27,434 nt of DNA from Caldisericia bacterium (GTDB taxonomy: Bacteria > Caldisericota > Caldisericia > B22-G15): the NCBI GenBank assembly GCA_021158845.1, contig JAGGSY010000074.1, forward strand, positions 1-27,434, in the 5' to 3' direction. Numbering within the stretch: the stretch's first letter is position 1; each line of letters begins with the position of its first letter. Of this stretch, positions 1 to 7,673 are shown one piece after another. Made by a program: the position numbers and the translations under genes. Below the pieces are notes generated by a model. The model was not told the DNA's origin and made no database searches. It saw nothing but the letters and a program-made list of their open reading frames with translations.

Positions 1-411
1 CTTGAAATCTCTGGATGCGATCCAGAAGTGTTGAATGACATTGAGAAGGTGAGAGACATTCTCACAGAGGCAGCGAACAGGGCTAACGCCGAAGTTAGGG
101 AGACGGCTTTTCACCGATTTCATCCCCATGGCGTTAGTGGAGTGGTTGTTATATCGGAATCCCATCTCTCTGTACACACCTGGCCAGAGCATGGGTATGC
201 AGCACTTGACATCTACACATGCGGAGAGGACACAGACCCATGGAAAGCACTTAAATTTGCAGCAGAGGAGTTTAAAGCCAGGGAGGTTTACCTCACCTCC
301 ATTTCACGGGGTGAGAGGGAGAATGGAAGGTTTGTGCACAAAATAACGAAGAATCTATCGGGGAATCTTGTGGAGGAAAGTGGTGAAGAAGCGATGGATG
401 TGGTTTCATGA
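1..411 (+). CDS. speD: S-adenosylmethionine decarboxylase proenzyme (5'-truncated by window edge)
   Basis: This enzyme decarboxylates S-adenosylmethionine to give the aminopropyl donor for polyamine synthesis. The reading frame is open from base 1, so the true start lies upstream and roughly ten residues are missing. The self-cleavage site is the Glu-Ser pair at bases 157-162 in the context ISESHLSVHTWPE; the Ser becomes the pyruvoyl group. The following HTWPE histidine and the Cys of TCGED are the conserved processing and catalytic residues of the short bacterial class. The C-terminal tail after the core (from SISRGE) is somewhat longer than in the Thermotoga enzyme as I recall it. The gene overlaps the aminopropyltransferase downstream by 14 nt, so the two are almost certainly one polyamine operon. 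Family assignment is secure. Confidence 0.95.
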   Translation, partial: LEISGCDPEVLNDIEKVRDILTEAANRANAEVRETAFHRFHPHGVSGVVVISESHLSVHTWPEHGYAALDIYTCGEDTDPWKALKFAAEEFKAREVYLTSISRGERENGRFVHKITKNLSGNLVEESGEEAMDVVS

Positions 412-1312
412 CAGGTTTGAACCCACAGAGGTTCACCTCCATGGGTTCTCAGATTATATAGCAGGAAAGGAGACTAAGTATCAAAAGATAGAGATACTTA
501 AGTCTCCTTTCTTTGGTAAGATGCTTATAATTGATGGGGATGTTCAATCCTCTGAAAAGGATGAATATATATATCATGAATCCTTAGTTCATCCAGCACT
601 AACAATTTTAAAAAAGCCAGAAAATGTACTTATACTTGGAGGAGGAGAGGGAGCAACTTTAAGGGAAGTTTTAAAGCACAAAACCATAAAAAACATAACC
701 ATGGTGGATATAGATAAAGAGAGTATAGAGTTTGCAAAGAAACACCTCAAGGAATGGCATAGAGGTTCTTTTGACTCACCGAAACTGAACCTTATCCTTG
801 GAGATGCGCTCAAAATAGTTGATGAACTCAAAGAGGATAGTTTCGATGCAATAATATCTGATGTTACAGAACCATTTGAGGGAGGACCATCCTATAAACT
901 CTTCACAAGAGAGTTTTTTGAGAAATTAAAGAGACTACTTAAAAAAGATGGGGTATTCTCGCTTCAGGCATCAATGCTAAGAAATGTCACTTATGAACTT
1001 CACAGGGCAATACACTGGACATTAAAGGAGGTCTTTCCTCTTGTCTTCTCCTACTACTCCTATGTCCCTTCCTTTGATACAACATGGGGATTCTGCCTTG
1101 CAAGTGATGAACTAAATCCAAGAGATTTCTCAATAGATGAGATAGATAGAAGAATAGGTGAGAGAATAGAGGGAGAGCTAAGGTTTTACGATGGAGAAAC
1201 ACATAAGAAGTTGTTTCTTTTGCCAAAGGATATAAGGGAAATTTTAAAGAAGAAAGTAAACATTATAGAAGAAGATAGACCCTTTGTTTTACCCAAGAAG
1301 GATAGTCTCTAA
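398..1312 (+). CDS. speE: Polyamine aminopropyltransferase (Thermus SpeE / thermospermine-synthase-like)
   Basis: This enzyme transfers the aminopropyl group of decarboxylated SAM to an amine acceptor. The Rossmann core shows GGGEGATLREVLKH, an acidic MVDID strand, and DVTEPFEGGP in place of the usual acceptor-site DSTDP. The stretch DVQSSEKDEYIYHE and the EWHRGSF segment closely resemble the Thermus thermophilus triamine/agmatine aminopropyltransferase as I remember it. The VPSFDTTWGF segment resembles plant ACL5 thermospermine synthase. ATG 398 was chosen because the N-terminus then matches the Thermus length. GTG 383 has a better placed GGAGG (372-376) and would add five residues. The acceptor is therefore probably agmatine or a longer polyamine rather than putrescine (inference). 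The gene overlaps speD by 14 nt and the next gene by about 29 nt. Confidence 0.9.
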   Translation: MWFHDRFEPTEVHLHGFSDYIAGKETKYQKIEILKSPFFGKMLIIDGDVQSSEKDEYIYHESLVHPALTILKKPENVLILGGGEGATLREVLKHKTIKNITMVDIDKESIEFAKKHLKEWHRGSFDSPKLNLILGDALKIVDELKEDSFDAIISDVTEPFEGGPSYKLFTREFFEKLKRLLKKDGVFSLQASMLRNVTYELHRAIHWTLKEVFPLVFSYYSYVPSFDTTWGFCLASDELNPRDFSIDEIDRRIGERIEGELRFYDGETHKKLFLLPKDIREILKKKVNIIEEDRPFVLPKKDSL

Positions 1313-3716
1313 AAGAAGGGAGAGAAGAATAGAAAAGAGGAAGCCTTCCAAATTTGGAAGGCTTTTACTTATCTTTGCTATTGTAATTATATCCGTTATC
1401 CTTTTGGTATTCATCATCTCCTTCAACTATTATATAACTTTATCCCAGACCCTGCCGGATATAAAAGAGATAGAGTATGACCCACCAGAATCCTCTGAGA
1501 TATTCGATAGGGATGGAAACCTAATTAAAACTGTATTTTTTGTTGAAAATAGAATATATGTCCCTCTATCAGAGGTTCCAAAAAATTTTATAGATGCCCT
1601 AATTGCCAGTGAGGATAGAAACTTCTTTAAACACCGTGGGATTGATATAAAGGCTATGTTTAGAGCTTTTTATGTAAACTGGAAGGAGGGAAGGATAGTT
1701 GAGGGAGGTTCAACCTTAACACAACAACTTGCAAGGGAACTATTCCTTTCAAAGAAGGTTAGCATTGAGAGGAAATTAAAGGAGATAATACTTGCCCTTC
1801 GCCTTGAAAAGATTTACTCAAAGGAGGAGATACTTGAATACTACATAAATCAGGTTTACTTTGGTTCAGGTGCATATGGAGTTGAGGCAGCAGCAAGGAG
1901 ATACTTTGGAAAGCATGCAAAGGACCTCACCCTTCCTGAATCAGCAATGCTTGTTGGAGTTTTACCTGCACCAAGTAAGTATTCTCCAAGGGTTGATTTT
2001 GAAGCTGCAAAGGAGAGACAGAAAATAGTTCTTATGAAGATGGTAAGGGAGGGATACATAACAAAGGAGGAGATGGAGGAAGCATATGATACTCCCATTA
2101 AGCTTAAGGAGTACAGGGAGGAACCTGAATCAGATATAAATGGGTGGTTTATAGATTATGTGAAGGAGAAGGTAAGGAAGATGTATGGGGAGGAACTATT
2201 ATATAAGGGGGGACTTAAGATATACACAACCATTGACCCAAAGATTCAGAAGATTGCCATAGATTCCCTAAATGGTGTTATAGAGGAGAATGTGAAAAGG
2301 GGGATATTCTCTGATGAGAATAAGGATGAACTTGGAGTAAGACAACCTCAGGGAGCAGTTGTTGTTCTTTCTCCAAAGACAGGGGAGATACTTGCAATGG
2401 TTGGTGGAAGGGACTACAAGGAGAGTCAGTTCAATAGATGCCTTGCATTAAGAAAACCTGGTTCATCATTCAAGATATTTGACTACACCCCTGCCATTGA
2501 GAATGGTGTTTTAACTCCTGCATCAATACTTGTTTCTGAATCCATCAACATTGGTGGATGGAAACCAAAGGAGTGGATATATGGCTATTTTGGACCTCTA
2601 ACAGTAAGACAGGCACTTATCCGTTCATCAAACATATGTGCAGTAAAGACTGGAATGAGGGTTGGACTTGATAGGGTTGTATACTATGCAAGGAAGATGG
2701 GGATAAGGTCTCCCCTTAAACCATATCCATCAATGACAATAGGAGGATTTGAGGTTACTCCCCTTGATATGGCTGTGGCATACTCAACACTATCAAACAT
2801 GGGTGAGAGGGTTGATGCAACAGGGATACTAAAGATTGTTGGAAAGGATGGAAGGATTCTCTATGAACATAAGGTCAATCCAATAAGGGTTGTATCCCCT
2901 GAGGCAAGTTATATAATGACAGATATATTCAAGGATGTTGTCTATCACTACTTCCCTGATCTCTCCAAGTATCCAATAGCAGGAAAGAGTGGAACTGCAG
3001 GAGACTACACAAGTGGATGGTTTATTGGATACACAAAGGACTTTACAGTTTCAACATACATAGGTTCAGATAAGGAACTCATTGGACTTGAGGGAGTTAG
3101 AAACTGGGGAGTTAGATTTGCAGGTAAAGTGTGGAAGAAAGTCTTTGAGGAACTTATAAAGATAAAGAAACCAAAGGATTGGGAGAGGCCAGAGGGGGTT
3201 GTTTATAAAGATGTGTGTTCTGAAAGTGGACTTCTCCCAACACCATACTGTCCGAAGATTAAGAGAGAGATTTTTATAAGAGGTTTTGAACCAAAAGTTG
3301 AATGCCCTCTTCACAGAACAGAGTATGTTGAAGTTGCCGTTTGCATTGATTCTGGGCTTCTTGCCACAGAGTGCACTCCAAAGGATAGAATAGAGATAAG
3401 GAAGTTTGTAAAGGGAGAGGAACCAACCGAGTATGATGATACCTATTCATGTGATTTCGATGTCCTTATATTCCCATCTGGAAAGGTAAAGATTGGAACC
3501 AAAGTGGTGATAAATATAAAGTTTAAGAACGAAACAGGAGAGATGGTAAAAATATTTGTTGATGGAGAAGAAAGAGCTATCCTTCCAAAGGAACATCCCA
3601 TATTTTCTCTTGCCTTTGAAGAGGAAGGGGAACACGAACTTATCTTTAAACTTATGGATAAAGAAGGAAATGAAATATCCCATATAAGACGGAAAGTTGA
3701 GGTAATTGGTGAGTAA
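1284..3716 (+). CDS. mrcA: Class A penicillin-binding protein (PBP1A family, transglycosylase/transpeptidase)
   Basis: This bifunctional peptidoglycan synthase polymerises glycan strands and cross-links peptides on the outer face of the membrane. A very basic cytoplasmic tail (residues 5-26) precedes one transmembrane helix (about 27-49). The GT51 domain carries ASEDRNFFKHRG with catalytic Glu110 and GGSTLTQQLARE at 141-152. The transpeptidase domain has SSFK (Ser394-Lys397), SSN (448-450) and KSGT (568-571). A Cys-rich tail (Cys645, 656, 674, 687, 697, 723) and an Ig-like beta region (about 725-810) follow. No ATG or GTG is available near the start; TTG 1284 is the only usual start codon that keeps the basic tail and whole helix, and it lies inside speE. 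A terminator-like palindrome sits in codons 20-27. The gene is followed directly by the GH57 cluster. Confidence 0.93.
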   Translation: MFYPRRIVSKRRERRIEKRKPSKFGRLLLIFAIVIISVILLVFIISFNYYITLSQTLPDIKEIEYDPPESSEIFDRDGNLIKTVFFVENRIYVPLSEVPKNFIDALIASEDRNFFKHRGIDIKAMFRAFYVNWKEGRIVEGGSTLTQQLARELFLSKKVSIERKLKEIILALRLEKIYSKEEILEYYINQVYFGSGAYGVEAAARRYFGKHAKDLTLPESAMLVGVLPAPSKYSPRVDFEAAKERQKIVLMKMVREGYITKEEMEEAYDTPIKLKEYREEPESDINGWFIDYVKEKVRKMYGEELLYKGGLKIYTTIDPKIQKIAIDSLNGVIEENVKRGIFSDENKDELGVRQPQGAVVVLSPKTGEILAMVGGRDYKESQFNRCLALRKPGSSFKIFDYTPAIENGVLTPASILVSESINIGGWKPKEWIYGYFGPLTVRQALIRSSNICAVKTGMRVGLDRVVYYARKMGIRSPLKPYPSMTIGGFEVTPLDMAVAYSTLSNMGERVDATGILKIVGKDGRILYEHKVNPIRVVSPEASYIMTDIFKDVVYHYFPDLSKYPIAGKSGTAGDYTSGWFIGYTKDFTVSTYIGSDKELIGLEGVRNWGVRFAGKVWKKVFEELIKIKKPKDWERPEGVVYKDVCSESGLLPTPYCPKIKREIFIRGFEPKVECPLHRTEYVEVAVCIDSGLLATECTPKDRIEIRKFVKGEEPTEYDDTYSCDFDVLIFPSGKVKIGTKVVINIKFKNETGEMVKIFVDGEERAILPKEHPIFSLAFEEEGEHELIFKLMDKEGNEISHIRRKVEVIGE
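1341..1364 (+). terminator. Perfect 24-bp palindrome with T-run inside the PBP gene start; candidate intrinsic terminator/attenuator after speE
   Basis: The bases read AAGCCTTCCAAA then TTTGGAAGGCTT, an exact inverted repeat. In RNA it gives a GC-containing 7-bp stem GCCTTCC/GGAAGGC around an AAATTT loop, followed by TTTTACTTATCTTT. It lies 29 nt after the speE stop and also encodes residues 20-27 of the PBP, so it may terminate or attenuate the speDE transcript before the PBP gene. Shape and position are seen directly; function is inferred. Confidence 0.45.
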
Positions 3717-5796
3717 ACTGCACATCTCCTTTCTCTGGCACTTTCATCAGCCATTCTATAAAGATTTTTCAAAGGGTGTGTATCTACTTCCCTGGGTTAG
3801 ATTACATCTTATAAAAAACTACCACATGATGGCTAAGCTTGTAGATAGAGAGAGCGTGAAGGTGACTTTTAATTTTACTCCCTGTCTTGTAGAGCAGATG
3901 TTTGATTATATAGATAAGAAGGCAGACGATCCGTTCATAAATCTGAGTTTAAAATCTCCTACCTCTTTAAATGAAGAAGAGAAAATTTTTATACTAAAAA
4001 ATTTCTTTAATGTTAATTTAGACAAGGTAATAAAGAAAAATCCAAGGTATAGTGAATTATTTTTTAAGAGAGGCTACTCCTTTGATAGAGAAAAAAACTA
4101 TAAGGTTATTAAGTCCTTTAGTGACCAAGATTTTCTTGACTTACAGGTTCTATTTAACCTCTCATGGGTATCAGAGATAGCTTTAAGAGAAGATGAGGAA
4201 CTTAGAAGATTGAAAGATAAGGGAGAGAGATTTACAGAGAGAGAAAAGCTGACTTTACTTAAAAAACAGGAATCTTTAATGAAGGAGTCTATACTGATGT
4301 TTAAGGAACTTTACAGGAATGAAAAGATAGAGATTTCTACAAGTCCGTATTCTCATCCAATAATGCCTCTCATTATAAATACAGATATAGCAAAAAGATG
4401 CCAGAATACACCACTTCCCTCACCTCCTTTTTCAAGACCTGAGGATTTAAACCTTCAACTCAAGGAAGGGAAGAAGTTGATAGAAGAAACTTTTGAAGCT
4501 AAAGTCTCTGGACTCTGGCCTCCTGAGGGAGCTGTTTCTGAAGAGATATTACCTTTTATAAAAAAAGAAGGATTTAAATGGTTTGCAACTGACGAGATAA
4601 TTTTATACAAATCTAAAAAGATAACCAAGAGAAGGGAACTCTATAAGCCATATAAATTGGGAGAGGTAAATGTTGTTTTTAGAGACCATGTACTCTCTGA
4701 TCTGATAGGTTTTACATACTCCAGCATGAAAACAGAAAATGCAGTTAAGGATTTTATGTCAAGGGTAAGATATATAAGAGACAATTTAGATGAAGATGGA
4801 ACGCTCTTCATAATCCTTGATGGAGAAAATGCGTGGGAGTTTTATCCGAGTTCTGGAGTTGACTTCCTATCAAGTATATATAAAGAATTAAAAGGAGAAG
4901 AAAGGGTAGAATTAACTACAGTTTCAGAGGCTATCTCCAGAGTAAAATCAGAAGAATTAGAAACCATTGCCACCGGCTCGTGGATAGAAGGGAATTTTAG
5001 AGTGTGGATAGGAGAGGAAGAGGATAACATTTCCTGGAGGTATCTAAAACTTGTTAGAGATGATTTTGAGGGATTTACGCAGGATGAGAAGAAAAAAGCT
5101 AAAAAAGCTATGTTTGCAGCAGAGGGATCAGATTGGAATTGGTGGTATGGTAATGAACACCAGAAGGCGACTCACTTTGAATTTGATAATCTTTATAGGA
5201 GACATCTTATGAGTGTGTATGAGATTAACAATAAGAAACCACCTGATTTTCTCTTTGATTCCATTATCAGAGGTGAAGAGATGGTTATCCAGATAGAACC
5301 AAAGTGGTTAGTAAAACCTTTAATAGATGGCAAGGATACAGATTTCTTTGAGTGGGCAAATGGAGGTTTATGGAGAGGCGAAGCATCTGATGGAACCATG
5401 ATTATCTCTGAACCAATAATAGAGTTAATAAAGTTTGGTTTTGACATGGAAAATATCTACTTTCTTGTGAAGTTTTCCAAGACAGGTCTTTCTTTCAAGA
5501 ATTTCTCTCTTAAAATAAATTTAAGAGGAGAACACGGAATAAAGGAGGATGTTGTTTTCTCTAAGGAGGATGGCGATTGGAGACTGGACTCAAAAATTCC
5601 AGTTGTCTGGAAATTTGATAGAGTCCTTGAGGTTAAAATTCCTTTTCTTGATTTAGGTTTTGTAAGAGGTGAAAAGGTTTCGTTTGTGGTTCTGTTCTAT
5701 GTAGAAGGCAATGTGCTTGCAAGGGTTCCCCAAAGGGGGAGAATAATGTTTACCCTACCTGATGATTACTATCAGTGTAAAAACTGGGAGGTATAG
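3709..5796 (+). CDS. Glycoside hydrolase family 57 protein, COG1449 type, with C-terminal beta domain
   Basis: This is a predicted cytoplasmic alpha-glucan-active enzyme, since no signal peptide is present. The GH57 signature regions are visible: HFHQP (residues 11-15), GLWPPEGAVSEE with presumed nucleophile Glu273, KWFATDE (290-296), DGENAWE with presumed acid/base Asp371, and GSWIEGNFRVWIG near 423-435. SDWNWWYGNEH (474-484) is typical of the COG1449 branch. Residues from about 510 form an extra beta-rich region resembling carbohydrate-binding/DOMON-like modules (inference). GTG 3709, with GAGGT a few bases upstream, is preferred over the adjacent TTG 3706. The start overlaps the PBP stop. 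The exact substrate cannot be read from sequence; the family includes amylase and pullulanase-type activities, and the neighbours point to alpha-glucan. Confidence 0.88.
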   Translation: MSKLHISFLWHFHQPFYKDFSKGVYLLPWVRLHLIKNYHMMAKLVDRESVKVTFNFTPCLVEQMFDYIDKKADDPFINLSLKSPTSLNEEEKIFILKNFFNVNLDKVIKKNPRYSELFFKRGYSFDREKNYKVIKSFSDQDFLDLQVLFNLSWVSEIALREDEELRRLKDKGERFTEREKLTLLKKQESLMKESILMFKELYRNEKIEISTSPYSHPIMPLIINTDIAKRCQNTPLPSPPFSRPEDLNLQLKEGKKLIEETFEAKVSGLWPPEGAVSEEILPFIKKEGFKWFATDEIILYKSKKITKRRELYKPYKLGEVNVVFRDHVLSDLIGFTYSSMKTENAVKDFMSRVRYIRDNLDEDGTLFIILDGENAWEFYPSSGVDFLSSIYKELKGEERVELTTVSEAISRVKSEELETIATGSWIEGNFRVWIGEEEDNISWRYLKLVRDDFEGFTQDEKKKAKKAMFAAEGSDWNWWYGNEHQKATHFEFDNLYRRHLMSVYEINNKKPPDFLFDSIIRGEEMVIQIEPKWLVKPLIDGKDTDFFEWANGGLWRGEASDGTMIISEPIIELIKFGFDMENIYFLVKFSKTGLSFKNFSLKINLRGEHGIKEDVVFSKEDGDWRLDSKIPVVWKFDRVLEVKIPFLDLGFVRGEKVSFVVLFYVEGNVLARVPQRGRIMFTLPDDYYQCKNWEV

Positions 5797-5798
5797 TT

Positions 5799-7673
5799 AT
5801 GAGAAAATTTGCTATAGTTATTCACAATCATCAGCCCATTGGAAATTTTGATGAAGTTTTTATAGATGCAATTCAAAAGGCTTACATTCCATTTCTTGAG
5901 ACCCTAATTAAATTTCCAAAGATAAAGGTTGGTTTGCATACATCAGGATGCCTTTTTGAATTTATGGAGAAAAAGAAAATCAACAGATACTTTGATTTGG
6001 TTAAGGAACTTGTAAATAGAGGACAGGTTGAGCTTATAAGTGGAGGTTTTTACGAACCTCTCCTGTTCCTACTTCCTGAGGAGGATAGAATCTTTGAGAT
6101 AGAGATGATGAATGGGTATCTTTTAAATAAATTTAACTATAATCCAAAGGGCCTCTGGCTTACAGAGAGAGTATGGGAACCTCATCTTGCAAAAAGTATT
6201 AGAAAGGCAGGATTAATTTACACACTTATTGATGATAATGGATTTAGAAAGATTGGCATAGAGGGAGATGATTTGTTTCATTATTATATAACAGAGGAAG
6301 AAGGCTACACTTTGAATATATTTCCAATTCTGAAGACTTTAAGGTATATGATTCCCTACCATCCTGTGGAAGAAGTGATTTCCTTTTTGAAGGGTTCTTC
6401 CAAGGTGGATGAAATTCTCGTTTATGGTGATGATGGAGAGAAATTTGGTCTATGGCCCGGCACATATGAACATGTTTACAATAATGGTTGGCTTCATAGA
6501 TTTTTTGATGCATTAAGTAGAGAAGAATCTGTTGAGACAGTGTTTCCTTCAGATATTATTTCTCTTTATCCTCCAAGAAAACGTGTCTATATACCACCTA
6601 CATCCTACGAAGAGATGGAGGAATGGGCTTTACCTTATGAAAAACAAAAAGAATTTAGAAATTTAAAGGAGAAGAAGATCGATAGAACTCTTATTGGTGG
6701 AGGATTTTTTAGGAATTTCCTTGTAAAGTATGAAGAATCAAACAAGATGCATAAAAGAATGCTTTTTTTAAGAGAGGGAATTTCAAAAAATTCTAATGCC
6801 TATACTCATTACTTGAGAAGTGGTTGTAATTGTGCCTATTGGCATGGAATTTTTGGCGGACTCTACCTCCCACATCTAAGAGATGCAATTTACAGAGAAA
6901 TAATCACTGCTGAAAGAGAAAGTAAGAGAAAAAGTGGGTTCTACATTGAAGATTACAATAAGGATGGTGTTGAAGAAATCATTTACAGGAATGAGAGATT
7001 TATGTTGTTTTTTGATAGAAGGGGTGGAAGGTTGGTAGAACTGGATGATATTTTATTGGGAAAAAATCTTACAAATGTTATGACAAGATATAGAGAGAGC
7101 TACCACTCCGATATACCTAAGGAAGAGAATCCCCACGATACTGGAGTTAAAACAATACACGAAATTTTCAGATTAAAAGATAAAGATGCGCTCAAGTATC
7201 TCAAATTTGATTTATATACAAAGGAGAGTTTCCTTGATCATCATCTAAATTCTATTGAGGAAATAGGTAAAAATAAACCCTGCCTTGACATGTATGACTA
7301 CGAGATTTCAAAAGATAGACTTCTATTTAAAAGAGAGGGACTGTCTAAGGAATTTGTGATTGGAAAGGATTTTATAGAAGTTACTGTTAGTATGAGTAAA
7401 GCCGCTAATTTCTATGTAATGGAGTTAAATTTAAGCATCCCAATTGAAGATGTTGAAGTGGTAGAGAGAGGAACTTCTATTGTAGTATCCAAAAAGGATA
7501 GACTTTCCATAGAAGTCAGTAGAGAAGCGTTATTTAGATTTGAACCAATATACACAGTTTCCAATTCTCCCTCTGGTATTGAAAAGATATATCAAGGTAT
7601 CTCTCTATTTTTAGTCTTTCCATTGAGGGAAGAGTATAATAAAATAAAAGTAAAATTAGGAGAATTAAAATGA
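5799..7673 (+). CDS. GH57 4-alpha-glucanotransferase / alpha-amylase (AmyA-like)
   Basis: This enzyme cleaves or rearranges alpha-1,4-glucan with retention of configuration. It is colinear with the Dictyoglomus AmyA / Thermococcus litoralis glucanotransferase family: IHNHQP (8-13), SGGFYEPLL (81-89), WLTERVWEP with nucleophile Glu123, YGDDGEKFGLWPGT with acid/base Asp in 211-212, GGFFRNFLVKYEESN, and AYWHGIFGGLYLPHLR. Glu123 falls at the same number as in the T. litoralis enzyme. The C-terminal half is the usual beta-sandwich (DUF1925/DUF1926 type). Two small departures are DDNGF where DDxHF is usual and GGFFRNF where GGFWRNF is usual. There is no signal peptide, so it is intracellular. It follows the previous GH57 gene by 2 nt, with GGGAGGT as ribosome-binding site, and overlaps the next gene by ATGA. 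Confidence 0.92.
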   Translation: MRKFAIVIHNHQPIGNFDEVFIDAIQKAYIPFLETLIKFPKIKVGLHTSGCLFEFMEKKKINRYFDLVKELVNRGQVELISGGFYEPLLFLLPEEDRIFEIEMMNGYLLNKFNYNPKGLWLTERVWEPHLAKSIRKAGLIYTLIDDNGFRKIGIEGDDLFHYYITEEEGYTLNIFPILKTLRYMIPYHPVEEVISFLKGSSKVDEILVYGDDGEKFGLWPGTYEHVYNNGWLHRFFDALSREESVETVFPSDIISLYPPRKRVYIPPTSYEEMEEWALPYEKQKEFRNLKEKKIDRTLIGGGFFRNFLVKYEESNKMHKRMLFLREGISKNSNAYTHYLRSGCNCAYWHGIFGGLYLPHLRDAIYREIITAERESKRKSGFYIEDYNKDGVEEIIYRNERFMLFFDRRGGRLVELDDILLGKNLTNVMTRYRESYHSDIPKEENPHDTGVKTIHEIFRLKDKDALKYLKFDLYTKESFLDHHLNSIEEIGKNKPCLDMYDYEISKDRLLFKREGLSKEFVIGKDFIEVTVSMSKAANFYVMELNLSIPIEDVEVVERGTSIVVSKKDRLSIEVSREALFRFEPIYTVSNSPSGIEKIYQGISLFLVFPLREEYNKIKVKLGELK

